A stretch of DNA of 11,695 nt from WTJX01 sp045106295. Lineage in GTDB: Bacteria > Bacteroidota > Bacteroidia > Cytophagales > JAAEPT01. Each line of letters starts with the position of its first letter. Position 1 is the first letter of the stretch. The translations under genes and the position numbers were made by a program. Below, one piece after another: positions 1 to 8,094 of this stretch. The notes beneath the pieces were generated by a model that saw nothing but the letters and a program-made list of their open reading frames with translations, was not told the origin of the DNA and made no database searches. The DNA is taken from assembly GCA_045106295.1 (NCBI GenBank), contig JBGCEI010000027.1, positions 1 to 11,695 on the forward strand, written 5' to 3'.

Positions 1-357
1 TATGAGCTTGTAGGAATAGCTCGTTACAAACCGTTAAGCAAATTATCTGCTACAGGTAAACTCTTTTATAGCAAGTTTGGTGCAGAACCAACCGACACGA
101 GCAATGTTGGAAGTAACATTTTATTAGCTAATCCAACTAGAGATAGTGAATATGGCAATTCAATAGCACAAGGGGCTTCTTCACAGTTGTTTATGTTGGA
201 TTTAACACTCTCTTACAAGCTAAGAAACAACTGGTACATTGATTTACAACAAATTTACCGCAAAGTAACTTCTGACAGAGCTGGCTTTGCAGAAGATACC
301 TACTTCGTAAACGTAGGGGTTCGCTTACATATGGCAAAAAGACGGTTCGAATTTTAA
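1..357 (+). CDS. Outer-membrane beta-barrel protein, C-terminal fragment
   Basis: This frame is open from the first base and ends in TAA at 355-357, giving the last 118 residues of a protein whose start lies outside the window. The fragment has alternating polar and hydrophobic stretches typical of transmembrane beta-strands, such as LFMLDLTLSYKL, NWYIDLQQIYRK and TYFVNVGVRLHM. It ends in a C-terminal phenylalanine (RRFEF), the usual last residue of outer-membrane barrels recognised by the BAM machinery. Long capsule-assembly Wzi-like or RemB-like barrels of Bacteroidota end in a similar way, but too little is visible to name the family. The DUF547 lipoprotein gene begins 18 bp downstream on the same strand with no visible terminator, so the two are probably co-transcribed. 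The barrel call is fairly safe; the function is unknown. Confidence 0.6.
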   Translation, partial: YELVGIARYKPLSKLSATGKLFYSKFGAEPTDTSNVGSNILLANPTRDSEYGNSIAQGASSQLFMLDLTLSYKLRNNWYIDLQQIYRKVTSDRAGFAEDTYFVNVGVRLHMAKRRFEF

Positions 358-375
358 TTTTCAATTAACCCACTC

Positions 376-1128
376 ATGAAGAAAATACCTTTTTTATTTT
401 CGTTGCCGTTAGTATTCTTTATTAGTTGTTCCTATTTAAGTTCAAATAATATCGAGACTAATTTACATGTCAGTAAAGATAAGCCAATGTTACATTTGTC
501 ATGGACGGATCTACTACAGAAACATGTTTCTGTAAATGGAAAAGTAGACTACAAAGGGTTCAAATCTGATAGTGTAGCATTATCTGATTACCTTAATGAA
601 TTGGCGAATCACATTCCAGCGGATAGTTGGTCACAAAATGAAAAGCTCGCTTATTGGATTAATGCCTACAATGCCTTTACGGTTCAATTAATCATTAGAA
701 ATTATCCTGTAAAATCAATACGAAGGATTGGACCAACTATTGGATCTCCTTGGGGAATCAAATTCGTTCAGTTAAGACATTTGAGACTTACTTTAGGAAA
801 CATTGAGCACGACATTCTCCGTAAAATGAATGAACCTAGAATTCATTTTGCAATTAACTGTGCGTCTATTTCATGCCCTAATTTATTGAATGTAGCTTAT
901 GAAGCAGAGGGTTTACATAACCAACTAAACGATGTTACAACGGCATTCATTAACAATCCTACAAAAAATAAAATAAGCAAAGAACAAACTCAACTTTCTA
1001 AGATATTCAAATGGTTTACTTCCGACTTTGGTGATCTACCTACCTTTATTAGCCAATACAGCACAGAGGCATTAAACGAAGAATCTGATATTAGTTACTT
1101 ACCGTATGATTGGGATTTGAATGAATGA
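376..1128 (+). CDS. DUF547-domain lipoprotein
   Basis: This is a 250-residue protein. Residues 1-17 form a short hydrophobic signal peptide leading to FISC, with Cys18 as the likely lipidated residue, so the mature protein should be membrane-anchored in the periplasm or at the outer membrane. The rest fits the DUF547 family: YWINAYNAFT at 93-102, EHDILR from 144 with His145, and the signature HFAINCASISCP at 157-168 with Cys162 and Cys167. To my knowledge the biochemical role of DUF547 is not established. The conserved His and Cys residues suggest a catalytic or metal site, but that is inference. The gene lies 18 bp after the upstream barrel gene and converges with mogA. The ATG at 376 is supported because the signal peptide starts there. 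Family assignment is confident; function is unknown. Confidence 0.88.
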   Translation: MKKIPFLFSLPLVFFISCSYLSSNNIETNLHVSKDKPMLHLSWTDLLQKHVSVNGKVDYKGFKSDSVALSDYLNELANHIPADSWSQNEKLAYWINAYNAFTVQLIIRNYPVKSIRRIGPTIGSPWGIKFVQLRHLRLTLGNIEHDILRKMNEPRIHFAINCASISCPNLLNVAYEAEGLHNQLNDVTTAFINNPTKNKISKEQTQLSKIFKWFTSDFGDLPTFISQYSTEALNEESDISYLPYDWDLNE

Positions 1129-1261
1129 AAATTTAGACTATGAGGTACTAAACAACAGAATTTAGAACTCTGCTTTCAAAAACTCGTTATTCTTTTGTTA
1201 ATAAGAGAGTAAAAGAGTACGTTCTTGATAGTATAATTCTCTAGTAACCTCCTTGAAAGTC

Positions 1262-1792
1262 TTATTTCTTAGGCCTAAAAACTTTAACAACCTCTTCATT
1301 AGTTGTTAAAAAAGGACCTTCAATTAAATCGATGCAGTAAGGTATAGCCGGAAAAACAGCATCTAAACATTCTTTGATAGATTTTGGCTTACCGGGTAAA
1401 TTAATTATTAGGCTTTTCCCTCTAATCCCTGCTGTTTGTCTTGATAAAATGGCAGTAGGAACAAATTTCAGGCTTTCTTGACGCATTAGCTCTCCAAAAC
1501 CAGGAAGCATTTTTTGGCAGACAGTCTCTGTAGCTTCTGGTGTTACATCTCTTGGTGAAGGTCCTGTTCCACCAGTAGTTACAATCAGACAACAATTTTC
1601 TTTGTCTGCCAATTCAATGAGCGTCTGTTCAATAACAGGCTGCTCATCTGGAATCAGATGGTATTCTTTTTGCCATTCAGACGTTAAGTAACTAGATAAG
1701 GTATTTTCAATCGCTTTTCCAGACAAGTCTTCGTAAACTCCAGCACTAGCTCTATCAGATATGGTGACAATACCTATTTTAATTTTTCTCAT
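1262..1792 (-). CDS. mogA: Molybdopterin adenylyltransferase MogA
   Basis: This 176-residue protein closely resembles E. coli MogA from the first residues (IGIVTISDRASAGVY). The enzyme adenylylates molybdopterin in the cytoplasm, producing the MPT-AMP intermediate into which MoeA inserts molybdate. Visible hallmarks are IPDEQ with Asp49, TTGGTG at 72-77, and SPRDVTPEAT at 79-88 with Asp82. Asp49 and Asp82 fall at the same numbers as the aspartates reported to matter in E. coli MogA. Further matches are PGFGE, FVPTAILSRQ, NLPGKPKSIKEC and the ending FRPKK. Compared with the roughly 195-residue E. coli protein it lacks a loop between KECL and PYCI and has a shorter C-terminus, so it is a compact version rather than a truncated one. 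No other molybdenum-cofactor gene is in the window, and its neighbours are unrelated. Confidence 0.95.
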   Translation of the reverse strand: MRKIKIGIVTISDRASAGVYEDLSGKAIENTLSSYLTSEWQKEYHLIPDEQPVIEQTLIELADKENCCLIVTTGGTGPSPRDVTPEATETVCQKMLPGFGELMRQESLKFVPTAILSRQTAGIRGKSLIINLPGKPKSIKECLDAVFPAIPYCIDLIEGPFLTTNEEVVKVFRPKK

Positions 1793-1826
1793 AAGGTAAA
1801 GATACTTTTAGTTGTATTGGTAAGAA

Positions 1827-1834
1827 CAAAAATA
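1827..1834 (-). promoter_or_regulatory. Putative mogA -7 promoter box
   Basis: Read on the minus strand this is TATTTTTG, a full match to the Bacteroidota -7 consensus TAnnTTTG. It lies 34 bp before the mogA start codon, which would give a leader of roughly 25-30 nt. I do not see a TTG at the usual 17-20 bp further upstream; the nearest candidate is about 27 bp away. The surroundings are A/T-rich, so a chance match is possible. Confidence 0.4.
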
Positions 1835-2003
1835 ATATAAAATTGATAGTACCCTTTTATCCAAAAGAACACTTGCTCTAACCAACTGGCTTTCTGAGTA
1901 TTATACAAAAAAACAGATAGTAAATAACTAATTCACTTTGAAAAACTATATTTTTAATACGTTTAGTCTACTGAAACAACACTCATTATTCATAAAAAAA
2001 ACG

Positions 2004-2011
2004 TAACTTTG
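2004..2011 (+). promoter_or_regulatory. Putative -7 promoter box for the secreted-protein/porP transcript
   Basis: TAACTTTG matches the Bacteroidota -7 consensus TAnnTTTG, 29 bp before the ATG of the giant secreted protein. No clear -33 TTG lies at the usual distance; that stretch is A/T-rich, with an A8 tract just upstream. An alternative is TACGTTTA at 1958-1965, with TTTG at 1937-1940 and a 17-bp spacer; its spacing is better but the last base of its -7 box deviates. I cannot choose between them from sequence alone. Confidence 0.45.
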
Positions 2012-2040
2012 TACCACATCGTACCAAACTGCTCTCAAAA

Positions 2041-5000
2041 ATGAAATTTACTTTCAATATACAAGCGCATTACATCCTCTTACTCTTCTTGTTTTTAAGC
2101 CCTTTACTAAAAGGACAAGAGCTCTACTATGTAGTCCAAGGGATAGAAAACAGTACAATTGAAAAAGCCTCTATTGCATCGCCTACTTCACTCACCGAAA
2201 TTCGGTCTATCGATAATGCAGCAGGTGATTTACAAATAGATGCTGCTGATAATAAAATTTACAAATACGACGAAACACAAGGAGGTGTCATCCGCTATGA
2301 TTTGACCACTGGAGCTAATCTTGATACTACAAATTTGGGAACATTTAGTGTGCATCCTGGAACGTTTGGGTTTAATGATACGGCTTCTTTTGTGTTTGCC
2401 ATAAGCGAAGGTGTTGAATTTCAATATAATTTACATGGCGACAATGGTTTTGTAAAAGGAAATGGGAATTGTTTCTTAGATGATGGTGAAGACATGGCAT
2501 TTGATGGACAGAGTGTGTATCAAACACATAATAACTACCCTAACTATACGATACGTAAATACAGTGCATCCTCTTTTTTAGAGAACAACTGTCCTGAATC
2601 TCAAGACAATGAAATCAATGATTCAGAAGGTGTTGTGTTTTCTTTCGACGCCGATAAAATAAACCATAGACTTTATTGGGTAGATACCACATCTGGCAAT
2701 AGTAATTACACCTTAAAAAGATCCGTAAGTAATGAATCTGCTTTATCAGAAGATGTGTCAACTCCATACCCTGTAAACCTTAGTGCTATTATTTCAACTG
2801 CATATCCAACTATTGGTTTTTACACACTTATGGACATGAGCTTAGACCCAGCAGGGGACAGAGCTTATTTTTTACTCAATTCGGCAGGTACGAACCATGT
2901 TTTTTCTGTTAGACTTTCGGATGGGATAGTAGACCTATCAGAAGAATGGTCGGGAGATTTCGCTGTAAGCATAGCGGTAAAGCCAGCTATCATAGACCCT
3001 TTATTAGTGACCAGTCCTTCAGATGACGGAAGTATAGGTACCTTACGTGGTGCAGTAAACTATGCAAATGGACATAATGGTTCAGATACCATTCGTTTTG
3101 ACTCCGCTATTCCAGATGGACAGACATTCTTATTGACCGATCAATTAGAGTTAACAGACCCAGAAGGTACAGTCATTTGGGGAGACTACGATGCAGACAG
3201 TCTGTTAGACTTTAGTTTAGTATTGAGTGGATCAACAGTTAGCGATACGATTATTTATATTAGTTCTTCTTCGAAAAAGAATAGAATCCATGCCTTTAAT
3301 CTCCAAGGTAACTTAGGCTCTAATCCAGAGAGTAGAGGGATTGTAATTGATGGGGATTCCAATCAAGTGACTTCTTGTTATATAGGAACAAATATTTTAG
3401 GGATTTCCTCATCAGCTCTTGATGCCTGCAGGTATGGTGTTTTGGTTAGTGGAGATTATAATACGATAGGGGATACTATCTCAACGTTTAAAAATGTATT
3501 ATCAGGAAATGAACGTGGTCTGTACATACAAGGTGACAGTAATGAAGTTGTAAACAATTACATAGGTGTAAACAAAGATGGAACAGCTGCACTTGCTAAT
3601 ACATCATCAGGTATTTATGTATTTAGAGGGAATGATAATACTATTGGTAACGGACAAGAAAATGGGGTAAATGTAATATCTGGTAATGACGGAAATGGAA
3701 TCACTATTTCTGGACATATTAGTGGTGATGTGTATAGAAATAAAGTCACTGGAAACTACATTGGTACAACTAGTTTAGCAAATGCTACCATCCCAAATAC
3801 AGATCATGGTATTTCAATATCTTCTTCAAAGTATCACCAAATAGGAGAAATCGGAAAACTCCCTAATATTATTGCTGGTAACGATAATGGAATTACTGAA
3901 AATGGAGATAGTTCAGTAATTGAAAACAACTTAATAGGTGTATTAGAAGGTTCAACAGCTGTTGGAGCGAATAACGGTAAAGGTATTTATGTTAATGGAT
4001 CTACTATTTTAATACAGAATAATGTGATTGCCAATAGTGGAGAAGAAGGTATTCATGTGACCACTGCACAAGACAGTATCCATATTCTTTCAAATACTAT
4101 TTATGGAAACACATCAACAGGTATCGAATTAAATGGAGCCAACAATAACATTAATGTTCCAGTCATAGAAAAAATATTATTTGACTCTGTAGCTATAATT
4201 GACGCACCTTTTCCTGTTAACGGCGAACGCATGTACGTATATGCTGATAAAGCTGATGAAGGAGAAATTTACCTTAATGAAGCATATTATGATTTTTCTC
4301 AATCCAAGTGGACTATTGATTTAAAGGAGCAGAATATCGATTTTTCTACTTACACAAATATTACAGCGGTATTTGACAGCGTTGGTAGGACATCCGAGTT
4401 TAGTTCACCTTTCCCCACTAGTACTATTTCATCATTTGAACCTTTATTGGTTACTTCTAATTTATTACACCAATTTGAAGAACCTTCTTTTGATTCTACT
4501 AGTTCAAGGGGGTATGGAGCACTATCCTACGCTATTGAATATGCAAACGAACATAGTGGTCCTGATTCTATTCGCTTTGATCCTAGCTTAACAGGTTCAA
4601 TAATTATAATACCTCTTCCTTTTGAGGGGATACCAACTTTAGATTCATCAGATACCTATATTTCGGGAGATATTAATAATGATCATGTGCCCGATATTAC
4701 GTTAGAAGGAGAGGACGGTTTTGGAGGAATAGATCAAGCTAGAACGTCAGCTTCAGCTTCATGCTTTTCTACTGGTATATTATCTATTGGTGAGGAAGCT
4801 ACTAACTGCCATATTAATGGGTTTATTATTGTTAGCAATGCGTCGGAAAGTTCAGACGGAATAAGCATTTGTGGAGACTCTAACCAAGTCACAAGCTGTG
4901 TAATAGGGACCGATCTTGTAGGAGAAGGAGGAATAGGAAACCAAATAGGAATTAAAATAGATGGATCGTATAATACCATTGGTGGAAGTGATGCTGGAAA

Positions 5001-7128
5001 TAAAAACACCATTTCTGGTAATAGGTCTTCAGGAATACATATTGAAGAAGGTGTTTTTAATAAAGTAGTAGGTAATTACATAGGAACAGATACCGCTGGA
5101 AATGTAGGTATTGGAAATAATGGAGCAGGGGTAAGGTTATCTAATGCAAAACATACTTTTATTGGAGATACTGTAACTAATATAGGAAATGTGATTTCTG
5201 CTAGTCAAGAAATAGAAGAAGATGGTTATGGAATTGAAATCAGAGAAGGGTCTGATTCTTCCTATGTTTCTAATAACATCATAGGCTTATCTGCTGACGG
5301 AAACACACTGTTAGCTAACCAAAGATCAGGCGTTTATATTTATAATTCTAGTTACGTAACCATCGGTGGTGATGTGGCATGTTCCAATTATATAGGAAGT
5401 GTTGAGCATTCTGCCATAGAAATGAATCATGGGTCATCAGCACCAACATATTATGGAAATAAAGTAAGTCATAATTTTATTGGCGTCACCCCTTCAGGAG
5501 ATGAGCTTTCAGGTAACAGAGGACTCTCAATTAATTTAACTCAGATAGATATCTCTTCAAATATAATAACCAATCAAAATGAAGCCATCGTTTATGGGAT
5601 CGATGCAGACTCTGTTTTATTAACAGCAAACGCTATTTATGACAATGGAGATGCCTTTATATTTGCAGAAGTAGAGGGTGTCCACCCTATGGCAATAGAC
5701 ACACCAAGTGTCAGTTTTAATCCATTTACAAACGTAGCTTCCGGTATGGCTTCAGCAAACGAACGAGTACAATTATTTGCTGACAAAGAAAACCAAGGTC
5801 AACTTTATCTTGGTTCAACAACAGCTGATGCAACAGGTGCATTTACGTTCTCAGTAGATACAAGCCTTATTCTTTCGGATAGTTTGTATTTTATTACAGT
5901 AATGTCTGATTTTGAAAGTAAAACATCTACATTCAGTAATAGCGCATTTATTCTAACAATCCCTAACGCTGGATCTGATACCGCCATTTGCCCAAATACT
6001 TCTATTACGCTAAGTGCAAATACACCAAAAAACATAGAGCAAGGTGAATGGAAAGAAGCTGGTACAGGAGGGAGTATTATTTTTGGAGTTGAGGACGCTA
6101 CCAGCAATCTACCAAATGCTATAGCAAGGGGTTTTAGCGAAGATACTACTTATTTAGTGTGGTCTATTTCTCATGGTGACGATGTTATAAGAGATACCCT
6201 TATGGTTGTTTTAAAAGACGTTTCTATTGCCGCAGTAAATGATACCGTGTCTGGTACATACGAACTTGGGGAAACAATAGAGCTTACGCTCAATCCATCG
6301 GCTAATGATATTTTTGCAATTCCTGTCACTAACCCTGTAACTATTATTACACTACCGACACAAGGAAGTGCTAGTTTAGATGCTAGAGGAGACTTACTTT
6401 ACACCCTAACAAATACAGAGTTTGCAGGAACGGATTCCTTACAATATGAGGTAATTAATACCTGTGAAGGCATGTCTTCTGCTTGGGTTTTTATTACTAT
6501 CGAACGTGTATTAGGTGCTTCGCCTGTAGCCAATAGTTTTACTACTGAATTTGAATCTAAAGACATAAGCATTAATCTAGCTCCTTACATTGAAAAAGGA
6601 GATGCCAAACTTAATTCCTTGCGAGTACTTACATCTCCTTCAGCAGACGAGAATGCAATAGTAAAACCTTCTCTTGATTTACTGACTATACTAGTGAGGT
6701 ACCCATCACTAGGAAGAACAGAAGTTACTTTTTTGGATTCCTTAGAATACGAAATTTGTGATGAAAATGAATTATGTTCCGCTAATTGGGTAAACTATAG
6801 TTTTAGTATAAAAAAACCAATCGTTTACAATGCCATATCCCCAAACTCATCAGTCGATGGATTTAATGATTTTCTGCGAATTGGTAATGCAGACACTTAT
6901 CTCTACATTAGAGTGCAGGTATTTGGTAGAAATGGAGAGCCCGTATTTGATGAAGAAGAATATGGAAAAGAAGGGAGTGACGGTGAGCTGATTCTTTGGG
7001 ATGGTAAAACACCAAATGGTGAAATATTGAATGCTGGTAGTTACCTTTGTATTGTGAAATATGGGAGTAGTAAAAAAGATACTGAATCAATATCTACCTA
7101 CATTGTCTTGAAAAGCAGCAAACAATAA
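2041..7128 (+). CDS. Giant type IX-secreted surface protein with two beta-helix modules and CHU_C C-terminal domain
   Basis: This is a 1695-residue exported protein. Residues 1-26 are a signal peptide ending near LLKGQ. About 27-315 look like a beta-propeller, with phrases such as HRLYWVDTTSGN and LDPAGDRAYFLL. Residues 321-800 and 802-1305 are two copies of one module: a CSLREA-like start (LLVTS ... YAN ... DSIRFD), a right-handed beta-helix with repeated NxIG turns, and a beta-sandwich containing ADK...GxxYL. About 1308-1395 (NAGSDTAIC) and 1397-1590 are Ig/cadherin-like. About 1597-1695 match the gliding-motility-associated CHU_C domain (ISPN, DGFNDFLRI, VQVFGRNGEPVF, WDGKTPNGE, LNAGSYLC), a type B sorting signal of the type IX secretion system. 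The adjacent PorP/SprF-family gene fits that route. The likely location is the cell surface or medium; adhesin, matrix component or polysaccharide binding are all possible. No catalytic site is recognised. Confidence 0.88.
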   Translation: MKFTFNIQAHYILLLFLFLSPLLKGQELYYVVQGIENSTIEKASIASPTSLTEIRSIDNAAGDLQIDAADNKIYKYDETQGGVIRYDLTTGANLDTTNLGTFSVHPGTFGFNDTASFVFAISEGVEFQYNLHGDNGFVKGNGNCFLDDGEDMAFDGQSVYQTHNNYPNYTIRKYSASSFLENNCPESQDNEINDSEGVVFSFDADKINHRLYWVDTTSGNSNYTLKRSVSNESALSEDVSTPYPVNLSAIISTAYPTIGFYTLMDMSLDPAGDRAYFLLNSAGTNHVFSVRLSDGIVDLSEEWSGDFAVSIAVKPAIIDPLLVTSPSDDGSIGTLRGAVNYANGHNGSDTIRFDSAIPDGQTFLLTDQLELTDPEGTVIWGDYDADSLLDFSLVLSGSTVSDTIIYISSSSKKNRIHAFNLQGNLGSNPESRGIVIDGDSNQVTSCYIGTNILGISSSALDACRYGVLVSGDYNTIGDTISTFKNVLSGNERGLYIQGDSNEVVNNYIGVNKDGTAALANTSSGIYVFRGNDNTIGNGQENGVNVISGNDGNGITISGHISGDVYRNKVTGNYIGTTSLANATIPNTDHGISISSSKYHQIGEIGKLPNIIAGNDNGITENGDSSVIENNLIGVLEGSTAVGANNGKGIYVNGSTILIQNNVIANSGEEGIHVTTAQDSIHILSNTIYGNTSTGIELNGANNNINVPVIEKILFDSVAIIDAPFPVNGERMYVYADKADEGEIYLNEAYYDFSQSKWTIDLKEQNIDFSTYTNITAVFDSVGRTSEFSSPFPTSTISSFEPLLVTSNLLHQFEEPSFDSTSSRGYGALSYAIEYANEHSGPDSIRFDPSLTGSIIIIPLPFEGIPTLDSSDTYISGDINNDHVPDITLEGEDGFGGIDQARTSASASCFSTGILSIGEEATNCHINGFIIVSNASESSDGISICGDSNQVTSCVIGTDLVGEGGIGNQIGIKIDGSYNTIGGSDAGNKNTISGNRSSGIHIEEGVFNKVVGNYIGTDTAGNVGIGNNGAGVRLSNAKHTFIGDTVTNIGNVISASQEIEEDGYGIEIREGSDSSYVSNNIIGLSADGNTLLANQRSGVYIYNSSYVTIGGDVACSNYIGSVEHSAIEMNHGSSAPTYYGNKVSHNFIGVTPSGDELSGNRGLSINLTQIDISSNIITNQNEAIVYGIDADSVLLTANAIYDNGDAFIFAEVEGVHPMAIDTPSVSFNPFTNVASGMASANERVQLFADKENQGQLYLGSTTADATGAFTFSVDTSLILSDSLYFITVMSDFESKTSTFSNSAFILTIPNAGSDTAICPNTSITLSANTPKNIEQGEWKEAGTGGSIIFGVEDATSNLPNAIARGFSEDTTYLVWSISHGDDVIRDTLMVVLKDVSIAAVNDTVSGTYELGETIELTLNPSANDIFAIPVTNPVTIITLPTQGSASLDARGDLLYTLTNTEFAGTDSLQYEVINTCEGMSSAWVFITIERVLGASPVANSFTTEFESKDISINLAPYIEKGDAKLNSLRVLTSPSADENAIVKPSLDLLTILVRYPSLGRTEVTFLDSLEYEICDENELCSANWVNYSFSIKKPIVYNAISPNSSVDGFNDFLRIGNADTYLYIRVQVFGRNGEPVFDEEEYGKEGSDGELILWDGKTPNGEILNAGSYLCIVKYGSSKKDTESISTYIVLKSSKQ
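3001..4440 (+). repeat. Tandem protein module, copy 1 (CSLREA-like start, beta-helix, beta-sandwich)
   Basis: This stretch encodes residues 321-800 of the giant secreted protein. It opens with LLVTSPSDDG, has TLRGAVNYANG and DTIRFD, then a beta-helix in which Ile-Gly turns recur at residues 448, 508, 574 and 632. It closes with a sandwich-like domain containing VYADKADEGEIYL near 733-745 and ending TSEFS. The same order recurs in the following copy. Confidence 0.75.
4441..5955 (+). repeat. Tandem protein module, copy 2
   Basis: This stretch encodes about residues 801-1305. It mirrors copy 1: LLVTS at 802, YAIEYANEH and DSIRFD, GDSNQVTSC at 945-953 (copy 1 at 438-446), Ile-Gly turns at 955, 1014, 1081 and 1147, then LFADKENQGQLYL near 1245-1257 and TSTFS. 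The offset from copy 1 grows from 481 residues at the start to about 507-512 later, so copy 2 carries roughly 26 extra residues early on. DNA identity is only partial, so the duplication is old. Confidence 0.75.
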
Positions 7129-7150
7129 GAGAAAATTAAAATAAGAAAAA

Positions 7151-8068
7151 GTGAAAAGAATAGTTTTTTTAATAGTTTCAGTTTGTCTTTTTTCAGGTAG
7201 TGTAAAAGCACAGGACGACCCCTTGTTTACTCAATACTTGATTAACCCACAGTCTATTAATCCTGCTTATGCAGGATCACACAATATGGTGCAAGCCACT
7301 TTACTCACTAGGTTACAATGGCTAGGTGCAGCACAAGACTTTGGTGCTCCAAATACTAACCTATTAAGTGTCAGTATGCCGATAGCTTCTCAAAACTTAG
7401 CTTTTGGGATTAATGTACTAAGAGACAACCTTGGGTTCAACACCACCACAGAGCTAGATGCTATCTCATCCTATCGAATTTACATGGGTAAGAATAAACT
7501 CTCATTTGGTGTTACAGCAGGCTTTGTAAACAGGTCGATTGATTTTAGTAAAGTAAACATATTTGATACTGGAGACAGTGCCTTCTTTGCTCAACAGACA
7601 GGATTCAAACCAACATTTGGGTTTGGAGCGTATTACATTACACCAGATAAATACATTGGATTTTCAGTTCCTAGATTGCGAGATGCCTCCGTTGCTACTA
7701 CAGATGGGGAAGCATTTAAAAGGCAAGCATACCTTACAGCAGGGATGTTATTAAACCACAGAAGACTAACATTTTTACGTTTCAGACCATCATTCTTACT
7801 AAAGTATGTAGAAAATGGACAATTAACACTTGACCTCTCAGGTTCCGTCATTATCAACGATATGATATTTACAGGACTTTCTGTAAGGAATTATAATTCG
7901 GTCAATTTATTCGCTCAACTACAAATCAGTAGAGCATTTAGAGCAGGTTACTCTTTGGATTTAGCAACTAATGACATTTTTGAGAATTCATACGGTACGC
8001 ATGAAATCTCCCTTCTTATTGGTTTACCATTACTTCACAATCATAGACTTCAGACCGTGTATTTTTAA
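7151..8068 (+). CDS. PorP/SprF-family type IX secretion system membrane protein
   Basis: This 305-residue protein has a signal peptide (about 1-20, cleaved near VKA) followed by the family's N-terminal hallmark: DPLFTQYLINP at 23-33, then INPAYAGS at 36-43. The remainder is a run of amphipathic beta-strands (LAFGINVLRD, KLSFGVTAGFV, PTFGFGAYYI) ending in a C-terminal Phe, consistent with an outer-membrane barrel. In Bacteroidota, PorP/SprF proteins help type IX-exported proteins with type B C-terminal domains reach or attach to the surface, and their genes commonly sit beside the cargo gene. Here the cargo gene ends 22 bp upstream. The start is GTG: no in-frame ATG lies near enough to preserve the signal peptide, and MKRIVFLIV makes a normal export signal. 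This is probably a dedicated partner paralogue, not the core PorP. Confidence 0.9.
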   Translation: MKRIVFLIVSVCLFSGSVKAQDDPLFTQYLINPQSINPAYAGSHNMVQATLLTRLQWLGAAQDFGAPNTNLLSVSMPIASQNLAFGINVLRDNLGFNTTTELDAISSYRIYMGKNKLSFGVTAGFVNRSIDFSKVNIFDTGDSAFFAQQTGFKPTFGFGAYYITPDKYIGFSVPRLRDASVATTDGEAFKRQAYLTAGMLLNHRRLTFLRFRPSFLLKYVENGQLTLDLSGSVIINDMIFTGLSVRNYNSVNLFAQLQISRAFRAGYSLDLATNDIFENSYGTHEISLLIGLPLLHNHRLQTVYF

Positions 8069-8094
8069 GCTATTGTCTATCAGAAACTAGCATA

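Noticed and set aside
1156..1200. Possible terminator between the DUF547 gene and mogA
   Set aside because: A 7-bp stem with one mismatch and a 3-nt loop (1156-1172) is not followed by a T-run. The CAAAA/TTTTG pairing around 1177-1197 has only five pairs. The 133-bp convergent gap shows no convincing terminator on either strand.
4734..5012. Antisense open frame inside the giant secreted protein gene
   Set aside because: The plus-strand frame is unbroken with clear domains. The antisense product is Pro/Leu/Ile-rich with no family resemblance. The same applies to the smaller frames at 2230-2424, 4373-4591, 5805-6107 and 6908-7090.
3340..5500. Repeated short DNA motifs that might be taken for a CRISPR or satellite array
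   Set aside because: The repetition is at the protein level (beta-helix turns with NxIG and ISGN). It has variable spacing and codon divergence, and the reading frame is continuous.
7563..7857. Small open frames on both strands within the PorP/SprF-family gene
   Set aside because: They are fully contained in a gene with strong family signatures and show no start context or domain of their own.
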